Assembly: GCF_001183545.1 (NCBI RefSeq)
Contig: NZ_KQ236688.1
Span: 326,414 to 390,413, forward strand
Reading direction: 5' to 3'
Length of the DNA: 64,000 bases
Origin: Cellvibrio sp. pealriver
GTDB taxonomy: Bacteria; Pseudomonadota; Gammaproteobacteria; Pseudomonadales; Cellvibrionaceae
The notes beneath the pieces were generated by a model. The model saw only the letters and a program-made list of their open reading frames with translations. It was not told the origin of the DNA and did not search any database. Position numbers and translations under genes: made by a program. Numbering within the stretch: the first letter of the stretch is position 1; every line of letters begins with the position of its first letter. This document shows, one piece after another, positions 16,227-23,224 of the stretch.

Positions 16227-16487
16227 TTAGTGGTGCCACTTGTGCGCGATGTTCCACGCGGATAGATGGCGCTTAATGGCTTTCAGGTTTGTACGGATTA
16301 GCCTTTTTATTGTTGGGTTTAGGTCGGCTTTCGCCGGTGTTTGGTAGGTTCTTCCGGTGACTCTAATCAATGCGGGAGGTAGCGCCGTGCTTTCTGCGTA
16401 GCTCCACCATGTATAGGCTTCCTTCCTTGGTCGGTGGGGGTGTCTAAAAGTTTTAAGCCCTAGCCTGAATGACCGTTCTCCCCGCAT
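16227..16487 (-). CDS. Possible small basic protein, island right end
   Basis: This is an open frame of 86 residues, strongly basic, with LIRVTGRTYQTPAKADLNP in the middle and KWHH at the end. Short basic frames of this kind occur at the ends of P4-like elements, but I cannot place it in a family. No good ribosome site is seen. It may not be a gene. Confidence 0.3.
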   Translation of the reverse strand: MRGERSFRLGLKTFRHPHRPRKEAYTWWSYAESTALPPALIRVTGRTYQTPAKADLNPTIKRLIRTNLKAIKRHLSAWNIAHKWHH

Positions 16488-16530
16488 TTATTTCATACCT
16501 GGCAAATTAAATATAAAAAGCCAATAGGTA

Positions 16531-16684
16531 GGGGTAGGTTTAAACCTTGGCTATGATGGATCGGACACCGCACCTTCAATGAGATTTTTACGTACGCCGA
16601 ATTGAAAAGAGATTCACCATTAGGTAGATGGGAGGGGGTGGGTTAAAACCTTGGCCGTGATCGGTTGGACACCGCACCTTCAAT
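16531..16684 (+). repeat. Two 50-base direct repeats in the island right end
   Basis: Copies at 16531-16580 and 16635-16684 differ at 7 of 50 positions. Both begin GGGGT and end GGACACCGCACCTTCAAT. Copy 1 contains the palindrome AGGTTTAAACCT. They lie in a non-coding stretch (16488-16966) that is otherwise without genes. Confidence 0.75.
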
Positions 16685-16881
16685 CGTTTTTTTGTGGGCC
16701 CGAAAATTATAGGGGGGGGATTAAATGCTATGGGGTATTGGTGTCACCCCCCACCCTTTAGGTTCTTCCCGAGGTTTTTAATCATACGGAGCAATGCCTC
16801 GCACTAAATCGCCAAAGATGGTCGGCTATAGGGGGTTGTGGTGGTAAAGATCACCCCCAATTTGTGGGGCACATTTGAAGT

Positions 16882-16910
16882 CTGGGGGTATATTTGGGGG
16901 TATATGGAAA
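16882..16910 (+). repeat. Right arm-type repeat
   Basis: The two GGGGGTA motifs separated by TATTT match the left-end stretch at 7932-7960 in the same orientation with only a few differences. It lies about 57 bases inside attR and is a likely integrase arm or excisionase site. Confidence 0.65.
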
Positions 16911-16966
16911 GATCGAATAGGTTGTATGTCAATAAAAACAATGACTTACATTGGTTATTCAAGTGA

Positions 16967-16982
16967 TCCCGAGGCGCCATAT
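16967..16982 (+). other. Putative attR, imperfect
   Basis: TCCCGAGGCGCCATAT matches the tRNA-Arg 3' end (7806-7822) except for one missing T. The chromosome resumes with a hairpin terminator that suits the end of a tRNA transcript. Confidence 0.55.
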
Positions 16983-16985
16983 ACA

Positions 16986-17013
16986 AAAGCCCGCTTCAAT
17001 AGCGGGCTTTTTC
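16986..17013 (+). terminator. Terminator beyond attR, probably the original tRNA-Arg terminator
   Basis: AAAGCCCGCT pairs with AGCGGGCTTT, followed by a T-run, starting 3 bases after attR. No gene on the plus strand lies just before it, so it fits best as the tRNA's pre-insertion terminator. Confidence 0.75.
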
Positions 17014-17175
17014 GTTTCTGCTTGTCGCTGTTGTGTTAAATCTGCGTTATTAAACCTCAATTTTTAACCTCGCTTATTGCTATCCATTCATCCTTTGCTA
17101 TACCCAAAGCAGGTGGGGGAGGTTGAGGTAACTGTAGCTGCTCCTGCGTCTTGGGTTGGATCAAGTGAGGATATC

Positions 17176-17997
17176 GTGGAGCTTAAAAATTTAATTGATA
17201 ACGCACAAAAGTTGCCAAATATTCCTAAAGTAGTACAGGAGTTAATAGAGAGTTTCGGCGACGAAAATATTAACAATGAAGCTATTGCAAAAAAAATCAG
17301 CTCGGATCAGGTGTTAACTGCCAAGCTGTTGCGTGCTGCTAATTCGGCCCATTATGGCGGTAACCGTAAGGTAGGTTCGGTAAATGATGCCGTGTTTATC
17401 TTGGGTTTTAACGCAGTGCGTACGCTGGTATTGGCCTCGGGTATCACGGGGGCATTTAAGGCACCGGAAGGATTTGATCTTCCCGCTTTTTGGCATAATA
17501 GTTTTGCTGTGGCGGCTACCTGTAAATGGCTGGCAAAGTTCTCTAAAGATGATGCTGAAACAGCATTTACCTGTGGGATGATCCATAACATTGGTGAATT
17601 ATTAATTCACATTTTATTGCCTGAAGAGTGTAAAGAAATTCAAAAGGTTGTAGACAGAGGCGCACGCAATTCTGATATTGAAAAAAATGTGTTGGGATTC
17701 AATTTCCCTGAGGCGGGTGCTGAATTGGCTAACCGCTGGAAATTCCCCGATGCAATTGTCGATGGTATTCGTTATCAATTGAATCCATCATCAGCTCCTC
17801 AATTTTCGCGCTTCGCGGCGTTGATCAATATTGCTGACTACATCGTGCATGAAAATGAGAAGGGGTCTGATTCTGAATTGCTTGAACATTTTCCTAATGA
17901 GCTGGCTACCCAGTTGGGAATCAATCTGGTGAAACTGATGGAGCGAATTGATGAGACCAAAGATTTGATGGGAGGCTTTGACGAATTGCTGCATTGA
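17176..17997 (+). CDS. HDOD-domain signalling protein
   Basis: This protein has about 274 residues from GTG 17176, which is preceded by AGTGAGG at 5 bases. The open frame reaches back to a TTG at 17077, but that part has no ribosome site, and the HDOD fold starts at ELKNLIDNAQKLPNIPKVVQEL. Further motifs are ISSDQVLTAKLLRAANSA, AVFILGFNAVR and the HNIGELLIH region. HDOD proteins are non-catalytic relatives of HD hydrolases that act in regulatory complexes; the partner here is unknown. It is the first chromosomal gene after the island, with its own terminator downstream. Confidence 0.8.
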   Translation: MELKNLIDNAQKLPNIPKVVQELIESFGDENINNEAIAKKISSDQVLTAKLLRAANSAHYGGNRKVGSVNDAVFILGFNAVRTLVLASGITGAFKAPEGFDLPAFWHNSFAVAATCKWLAKFSKDDAETAFTCGMIHNIGELLIHILLPEECKEIQKVVDRGARNSDIEKNVLGFNFPEAGAELANRWKFPDAIVDGIRYQLNPSSAPQFSRFAALINIADYIVHENEKGSDSELLEHFPNELATQLGINLVKLMERIDETKDLMGGFDELLH

Positions 17998-18020
17998 TTC
18001 GCCAAGGTTGAATTGATAGC

Positions 18021-18052
18021 AAAAAGCCCGTGTTCTGCACGGGCTTTTTATT
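18021..18052 (+). terminator. Intrinsic terminator after the HDOD gene
   Basis: AAAAAGCCCGTG pairs with CACGGGCTTTTT, followed by ATTT. The A-run on the other side lets it also serve the convergent dusC gene. Confidence 0.85.
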
Positions 18053-18070
18053 TGATAGATCGACCATAGA

Positions 18071-19030
18071 TTATTGGCAATCTGCCAGCGCTTGTGCGAA
18101 ACAGATGTCAATTTCAGCCGGTGTTGTTTTGCGTTTGATGGCCTCAAAGAAAACAGCAGCCTGAGGATATTGTCTGCTTAAGTACATCAGCCATTGTTTG
18201 ACACGATTGCCGCAATTGCGCTCGCAATAAAGTGGTGTTGTCAGCTTGTAGTAGTCGTAGAGCATTTCACAGATTTGTTGCCAGCTCAGTGGTGTGTACT
18301 CTTCTTCATTTATATGCGCTTTGATTTGTCGCGCAAGGTCAGGGCAGGCCAGCAGGCCACGACCGAGCATTACATCGGTGCCATTGGATTGTTCGCGGCA
18401 GCGCAGGTAGTCATCCACAGACCAAATTTCGCCATTGGCAACGACAGGGATTTTTAATTCCGCGCGAATATCGGCAATGTAATGCCAATACGCGGGCGGC
18501 TTGTATCCATCGGCTTTGGAGCGGGCATGAACCGTTAATTCGTTTGCACCAGCTGCTTCTACCGCGCGGGCATTCTCCATGTAGCTATTGCGATCTTCAT
18601 AGCCCAGGCGGATTTTGGCGGTGACGGGAATCTCCTGGGGGACTGCGTCGCGCACTGCTTTAATAATGGAATAAACCCGGTCAGGTGTGCGTAACAGGCA
18701 GGCACCGCCTTCATGGGAATTAACCGTTTTGGCGGGGCAACCAAAGTTGAGATCGATCGCTTTTGCGCCATAACGAACAAGTTCTTGTGCGTTGATTGCC
18801 ATGGGTTCAGGTTTACTGCCTAGCAGTTGCACACGCACGGGAGTTCCGTTTGGGGTTTTGCAATCGCGTTCCAGTTCCTGTGCATACTTATAAAAGACTT
18901 TGTAAGGAAGCTTTTGGTCGGTAACACGGATAAACTCGGTGACACAGCCATCCAGACCGCCAATGCGCGACAATATATCGCGCACATGATGTTCAACAAC
19001 GCCCTCCATCGGGGCTAGCATAATTCTCAT
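18071..19030 (-). CDS. dusC: tRNA-dihydrouridine(16) synthase DusC
   Basis: This flavoenzyme reduces U16 of tRNA to dihydrouridine using FMN and NADPH. It has 319 residues (E. coli DusC 315). LAPMEGV at the N-terminus and the catalytic loop LNFGCPAKTVN with Cys98 are clear, as are VTAKIRLG, the VHAR region and VANGEIW. The C-terminal helical RNA-binding domain ends with KQWLMYLSRQYPQA, matching DusC more than DusA or DusB. It is convergent with the HDOD gene and divergent from the DEAD-box gene. Confidence 0.92.
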   Translation of the reverse strand: MRIMLAPMEGVVEHHVRDILSRIGGLDGCVTEFIRVTDQKLPYKVFYKYAQELERDCKTPNGTPVRVQLLGSKPEPMAINAQELVRYGAKAIDLNFGCPAKTVNSHEGGACLLRTPDRVYSIIKAVRDAVPQEIPVTAKIRLGYEDRNSYMENARAVEAAGANELTVHARSKADGYKPPAYWHYIADIRAELKIPVVANGEIWSVDDYLRCREQSNGTDVMLGRGLLACPDLARQIKAHINEEEYTPLSWQQICEMLYDYYKLTTPLYCERNCGNRVKQWLMYLSRQYPQAAVFFEAIKRKTTPAEIDICFAQALADCQ

Positions 19031-19197
19031 CAGATGACTCAGATCCGTTTACGGATTCATTAACAGGTTTACTTCAAGGTCGGCATTTTAGCGGTTTTGG
19101 TTGATAATTTGCCCAGCCCTGCGTAGATTGCGCGGCCTTTTGCGATGTCTTTTTAGTAATAACATCCTATTTTCTGACTGATATATCGAGGTTTTTC

Positions 19198-20574
19198 ATG
19201 ACCCAGCCTGTTTTCCACGACCTGATTAGCGACAGCCAGTTGCGCAAAGCGATTGATGTATTGGGTTACGAACAGCCAACGCCCGTGCAATTAAAGGCAA
19301 TTCCGGCTGCAGTAGCGGGTGAGAACCTAATTGTCAGCTCCAAAACAGGCAGTGGTAAAACAGCGGCATTTTTGCTGCCAGCTATTCAATCGATACTGGC
19401 AAAACCGCCGGTAAATCGCAGCTCAACCCGTATCCTGATCCTTACACCAACACGCGAGCTCGCGCGTCAGATCGTTAAAAATGCTGAACAACTGTTGAAA
19501 TTTACCAGCCTGAAAGTGGGCATGATTTGTGGCGGTGAGGAGTTGAAATACCAAAAAGCCATGCTGCGTAAGAACCCGGAAATTGTTGTGGGTACGCCTG
19601 GCCGCCTTGCCGAACATGTTATGCATAAATCAACCGAGTTTTCCGGGTTGGAATTCTTGGTATTGGATGAAGCTGATCGTATGCTTGATATGGGATTGAG
19701 TGAGGATGTGCTGAAAATTACCGCGACCTGCCGTGCTGAGCGCCAGACGTTATTATTCTCTGCCACCATGGAACAAAAAGGTTTGCGTCATCTCATCAAG
19801 CAGGTGATTCAGGGAGAAGCAAAAGAAATTTATATTGATGAAAAACCCAATGCAATTATCCAGCAAATGATGCTGGCAGACGATTACAAACATAAAGAGA
19901 AATTATTGATTGCGCTGTTGGCAAAAGCGACGTTTGAGAAGGCAATTATCTTTACCAACACCAAGGCGCGAGCTGCTCAGCTGGATAATTTCCTGCGTTA
20001 TAACAAATACAAAGTCAGCTGTTTACATGGTGATATCACTCAGGACCAGCGCAAAATTACGCTCGACCATTTCCGGCAAGGGCGTACCCAATTATTAGTC
20101 GCGACAGATGTTGCAGCGCGCGGTTTGGATATTCCCGGTGTGGAATTGGTGGTGAATATTGATGTGGCTCATTCGGGTGATGAATACTTACATCGCATCG
20201 GGCGTACCGGTCGCGCGGATGCCGAGGGTAGGGCTGTTACTCTGGTCGATGCCAAAGAATGGAATCTGTGCAAAAGTATTGAACGCTATTTGAATGCTAA
20301 CTTTGAAACGATTGGTATGCCGGGCTTGAAGGGTAAGTATCAGGGGCCGGATAAAGTAAAGGCATCAGGCAAAGCGGTTGGCAGCAAAAAGAAAACTGTC
20401 AAAGATGATAAAACCGATGCTAAAAAGCCTAAGGTGAAAGTGCGCGAGCGCGATAAGAAAAATGTTGGTAACCGTCGTGTTCCGACTGCAGTTAAAAATG
20501 CCCAGTTGGTTGATGGTTTTGCACCGCCTAAAAAGAAAATCAGTAAAAATCTGGATGATGCCGGAGAGGAATAG
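19198..20574 (+). CDS. DEAD-box RNA helicase, SrmB/RhlE-like
   Basis: This is an ATP-dependent RNA helicase of 458 residues. The Q motif is at about residues 25-31, motif I SKTGSGKT at 48-55, PTRELA at 84-89, TPGR at 133-136, DEAD at 157-160, and SAT near 188. The second RecA domain carries ARGLDIPGVELVVN and HRIGRTGR. The last 90 residues are Lys/Arg-rich and probably bind RNA. Such enzymes assist ribosome assembly or RNA decay; which one cannot be told here. It stands alone, with its start after GAGG. Confidence 0.9.
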   Translation: MTQPVFHDLISDSQLRKAIDVLGYEQPTPVQLKAIPAAVAGENLIVSSKTGSGKTAAFLLPAIQSILAKPPVNRSSTRILILTPTRELARQIVKNAEQLLKFTSLKVGMICGGEELKYQKAMLRKNPEIVVGTPGRLAEHVMHKSTEFSGLEFLVLDEADRMLDMGLSEDVLKITATCRAERQTLLFSATMEQKGLRHLIKQVIQGEAKEIYIDEKPNAIIQQMMLADDYKHKEKLLIALLAKATFEKAIIFTNTKARAAQLDNFLRYNKYKVSCLHGDITQDQRKITLDHFRQGRTQLLVATDVAARGLDIPGVELVVNIDVAHSGDEYLHRIGRTGRADAEGRAVTLVDAKEWNLCKSIERYLNANFETIGMPGLKGKYQGPDKVKASGKAVGSKKKTVKDDKTDAKKPKVKVRERDKKNVGNRRVPTAVKNAQLVDGFAPPKKKISKNLDDAGEE

Positions 20575-20635
20575 GGCAGTGTAATCTGACCTTTTAATGC
20601 TTTCTGGTGATGTCATTTTTATTGCAAAGAAGTGA

Positions 20636-20664
20636 TTGACCCAAGTCAAAAATAAGCCTAGTAT
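20636..20664 (+). promoter_or_regulatory. Sigma-70 promoter upstream of phoH
   Basis: TTGACC (20636-20641) and TAGTAT (20659-20664) are 17 bases apart. It lies about 360 bases before phoH in a 451-base gene-free stretch (20575-21025) that otherwise holds the Pho box described next. Confidence 0.6.
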
Positions 20665-20780
20665 CAAATCAAGGGTGACGAACACAACCAGTAGTTGCCC
20701 GCAACAATCTGAACCACAATGGGTTGCCTTTTTGAAACGCAATTCTGGTTTAGAATCGCAGACAAAAATCGTTTTGTTTG

Positions 20781-20798
20781 CAGTCATACTTCTGTCAT
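20781..20798 (+). promoter_or_regulatory. Pho box upstream of phoH
   Basis: CAGTCAT and CTGTCAT are direct repeats separated by four bases, giving the 11-base period of the PhoB consensus (CTGTCAT-N4-CTGTCAT) with one mismatch. A possible -10 (TACTTG) lies about 12 bases downstream. The gene downstream is phoH, a known PhoB target in E. coli. Confidence 0.75.
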
Positions 20799-21025
20799 AG
20801 CGTTTTGCTTTACTTGATGTGTTTTGTTTATTTGAACGGATATTTGAAATAAATATCTAAAGAATTGAACAGCGCAAACTGATTATGGGTTTGCAACATT
20901 GAAAGAGGAGGGTAAACGACCATCATGTAATCCACACAATAACTTGCGTAAATCGGGTGACTCATACTAGCGGGTATTGCCTTAAATACTCGTGTTATTT
21001 ACCGACCTGAAGGGGATTATGATTT

Positions 21026-21832
21026 ATGGCAAAAAAATCGCATGCCAGACGCAGTGCAAATCACCAACACTATGACGACAACAGTTACTCGACGTCACGG
21101 CATAAGTCGCGAAAGAATCCACGGACTGATGACAACATAGTTGACCTTAAATCCCGCTCGCAACAACTTGAAACTGCTTACTCTCCCCCTCGCTCTCCCC
21201 AACCGCTCCGCGCGAAAACAAAATCCCAGCAACAATACATCAACGCCATCAACTCTCACATGCTGACTTTTGGTATTGGCCCAGCCGGTACCGGCAAAAG
21301 CTATTGTGCAGGTGCGTTGGCTGCCGAGGCTTTGGAGTCTGGCCGAATTGAGCGGATTATCCTTACTCGCCCTGCGGTAGAGTCTGGTGAAAACCTGGGA
21401 TTCTTGCCCGGTGATCTGGACCAAAAATTCTCGGTCTACATCGATGCCTTCCGCGACATTTTAAATGAGCGTTTGGGAGCAGGCACAGTGGATTACTGTT
21501 TACGCCATGGGCGCATAGTGGCAGCACCACTCGCTTTTATGCGCGGCAAAACATTTAACAGCAAAACCTTTGTCATCCTTGATGAAGCGCAAAACACCAG
21601 CCCTGCGCAAATGAAAATGTTTTTAACGCGCATCGGTGAAGATTGTAAGGTCGTCATCAACGGTGACATCAAACAAAGTGATATCCGTGGCCCCAATGGT
21701 TTGGCTGATGCAGTAGAGCGTTTGCAAGGTTTGCCGAATGTCTACGTGCATGAGTTTGAACGTGAAGATATTGTCCGCAGTGGTTTGGTGCGCGATATTA
21801 TCGACCGTTATGAGGTGCCTGAAGAGAGCTGA
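21026..21832 (+). CDS. phoH: PhoH-family ATPase
   Basis: This 268-residue cytoplasmic protein has a P-loop helicase-like domain. Walker A GPAGTGKS is at residues 85-92 and Walker B VILDEAQN near 185. The first 65 residues are polar and basic, with many Arg, His and Ser, probably disordered and nucleic-acid binding. PhoH proteins bind ATP and are induced by phosphate starvation; their precise RNA-related role is unsettled. AAGGGGATT lies 9 bases before the ATG. The long upstream region carries a Pho box. Confidence 0.9.
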   Translation: MAKKSHARRSANHQHYDDNSYSTSRHKSRKNPRTDDNIVDLKSRSQQLETAYSPPRSPQPLRAKTKSQQQYINAINSHMLTFGIGPAGTGKSYCAGALAAEALESGRIERIILTRPAVESGENLGFLPGDLDQKFSVYIDAFRDILNERLGAGTVDYCLRHGRIVAAPLAFMRGKTFNSKTFVILDEAQNTSPAQMKMFLTRIGEDCKVVINGDIKQSDIRGPNGLADAVERLQGLPNVYVHEFEREDIVRSGLVRDIIDRYEVPEES

Positions 21833-21993
21833 GTTTTTTCATTCATGCTCTCTTTGAGTTGAGGCGTACTGTTTGGTAAAACACATTAAGCATACGCCTC
21901 TGCTTTCTCATCTATGACTTGCTTATTAAACGGTGAGTCGCCATCCTGCGCGCTTATTTTTCTGCTTCTCTTCTTATACTTCATGATGATCTT

Positions 21994-22797
21994 ATGAATG
22001 ATTTGCGTTGCCCACTGTGCAAACAGCCTTTGCAAATAAACTCGCAAGGTGTGGCTTGCGACAATCGCCACCAGTTTGATCGAGCCAAAGAAGGTTATTT
22101 CAACCTGCTGCCGGTACAACATAAAAACTCCCGTGAACCAGGGGATGCGAAAGAGCAATTATTGGCGCGCCGACAATTTTTAGAGGCGGGTTTCTTTGAG
22201 CCACTGAAGCAATACCTGCAGACGCTGATGCCGACACACGCTCAATCGCTGCTGGATATTGGATGCGGTGAAGGCTACTTCACCCGCGGGTTTGCTGAAG
22301 TCTTGCCGCAAGCAAAGGTCTACGGTATCGATATTGCCAAAGCGGGCGTGCGGCTTGCTGCAAAATCTGCGCAGGACAAAAACCGTCATGTATTTGCCGT
22401 GGCATCCAGTTTTGATCTGCCTTTTACAGATCACTCGATGGATGTTATTACGCGAATTTATGCCCCCAGCAAAGATGCCGAGTTATGGCGTGTAATAAAA
22501 TCGGAAGGCTTATTGGTTATAGTAACGCCTGCTGATACGCATTTATTGGAATTACGCCGCCGTATATATCGAGAAGTACGGGCGCATCAACATCCTCCCG
22601 CTCCTGAAGGTTTTAGCGCGTGTGGGCAGCATCGTTTGAAAGGCGATTTGATGGTTGATACGCCGGAGTTGTGTGCAGCGTTATTGTCGATGACGCCTTT
22701 TGCATGGCGGTTACCCGAAGCGTTACAAGCGGAAATTGTGGCGACGGGAATAAAGGACAGTTTTGACTTTACGATCAGTCTTTATCGACGGATTTGA
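21994..22797 (+). CDS. rlmA: 23S rRNA (guanine745-N1)-methyltransferase RlmA
   Basis: This enzyme methylates G745 of 23S rRNA using S-adenosylmethionine. It has 267 residues. The N-terminal zinc finger shows Cys6, Cys9, Cys22 and His26. The SAM-binding motif LLDIGCGEGYFT lies at about 86-97, and the IYAPSKDAELWRV region follows. It lies 161 bases after phoH on the same strand. The close relative RlmA(II) methylates G748, but that form belongs mainly to Gram-positive bacteria. Confidence 0.9.
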   Translation: MNDLRCPLCKQPLQINSQGVACDNRHQFDRAKEGYFNLLPVQHKNSREPGDAKEQLLARRQFLEAGFFEPLKQYLQTLMPTHAQSLLDIGCGEGYFTRGFAEVLPQAKVYGIDIAKAGVRLAAKSAQDKNRHVFAVASSFDLPFTDHSMDVITRIYAPSKDAELWRVIKSEGLLVIVTPADTHLLELRRRIYREVRAHQHPPAPEGFSACGQHRLKGDLMVDTPELCAALLSMTPFAWRLPEALQAEIVATGIKDSFDFTISLYRRI

Positions 22798-23224
22798 TTG
22801 ACCAATTTGACCGATCAGAGAGTTCTGTAAGTGGTTTCAGCTTATAGCTATAAGTGCGTTTTTGGTTATAACTAGGAGGTATTCGTCACAAAAGTAAATT
22901 CTATTGTGGAATAAATCTTCAGTAAGTTATGATTAAAAGCTAGCTTTGGATGTTTTTTGTGCCATTACGCCATTACCATTACGCTATTAAAAGGTGCGTA
23001 ATATTAAAAACATGCATCGTCAGGTCTTATCAGTTAAGCGATATCGCCTTGTAGCTATCAAAAGATTTTACCAAAGCAGCGGGTTAACGACCGGAAGTGC
23101 ATTGGTAGGCTTCGATAGGGATTGTTTTGCCTCCTGCGTATTTTCTTCCTGTTTTTTCCCGTCGCGTTTTGTCTTATTTCATTTATAGCGGTTGCCCTGT
23201 GCAGCTCAATGTGGAAAACATTAC
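22798..23224 (+). promoter_or_regulatory. 427-base leader region before the secretion operon, with two palindromes
   Basis: No gene is seen. CTTATAGCTATAAG (22841-22854) and AAAGCTAGCTTT (22936-22947) are perfect palindromes, possible operator sites. CATTACG-like short repeats follow at 22972-22983. No c-di-GMP riboswitch consensus was recognised. Confidence 0.4.

Larger units (their letters stand above)
7806..16982 (+). mobile_element. P4-like satellite/integrative element in tRNA-Arg
   Basis: This roughly 9.2-kb element starts at the tRNA-Arg 3' end and ends at a degenerate copy of that end. Its modules, in order, are integrase, unknown gene, AlpA-like regulator, two small genes, a large primase-helicase, three small reverse-strand genes, an XRE repressor and a non-coding right end. 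Two inverted clusters of GTGGGGAAC lie outside the central gene block, and GGGGGTA arm repeats lie near both ends. No capsid, tail, conjugation or packaging gene is visible. The content fits a phage satellite or a replicating genomic island. Confidence 0.85.

Noticed and set aside
20904..20935. Start-stop mini frame (ATG TAA) after a strong GAGGAGG in the phoH leader
   Set aside because: Spacing from the ribosome site to the ATG is long and there is no sign of coupling to phoH; probably chance.
22798..23224. c-di-GMP riboswitch in the leader of the secretion operon
   Set aside because: No GEMM-type conserved core was found by eye in this leader or in the gap before the adhesin.
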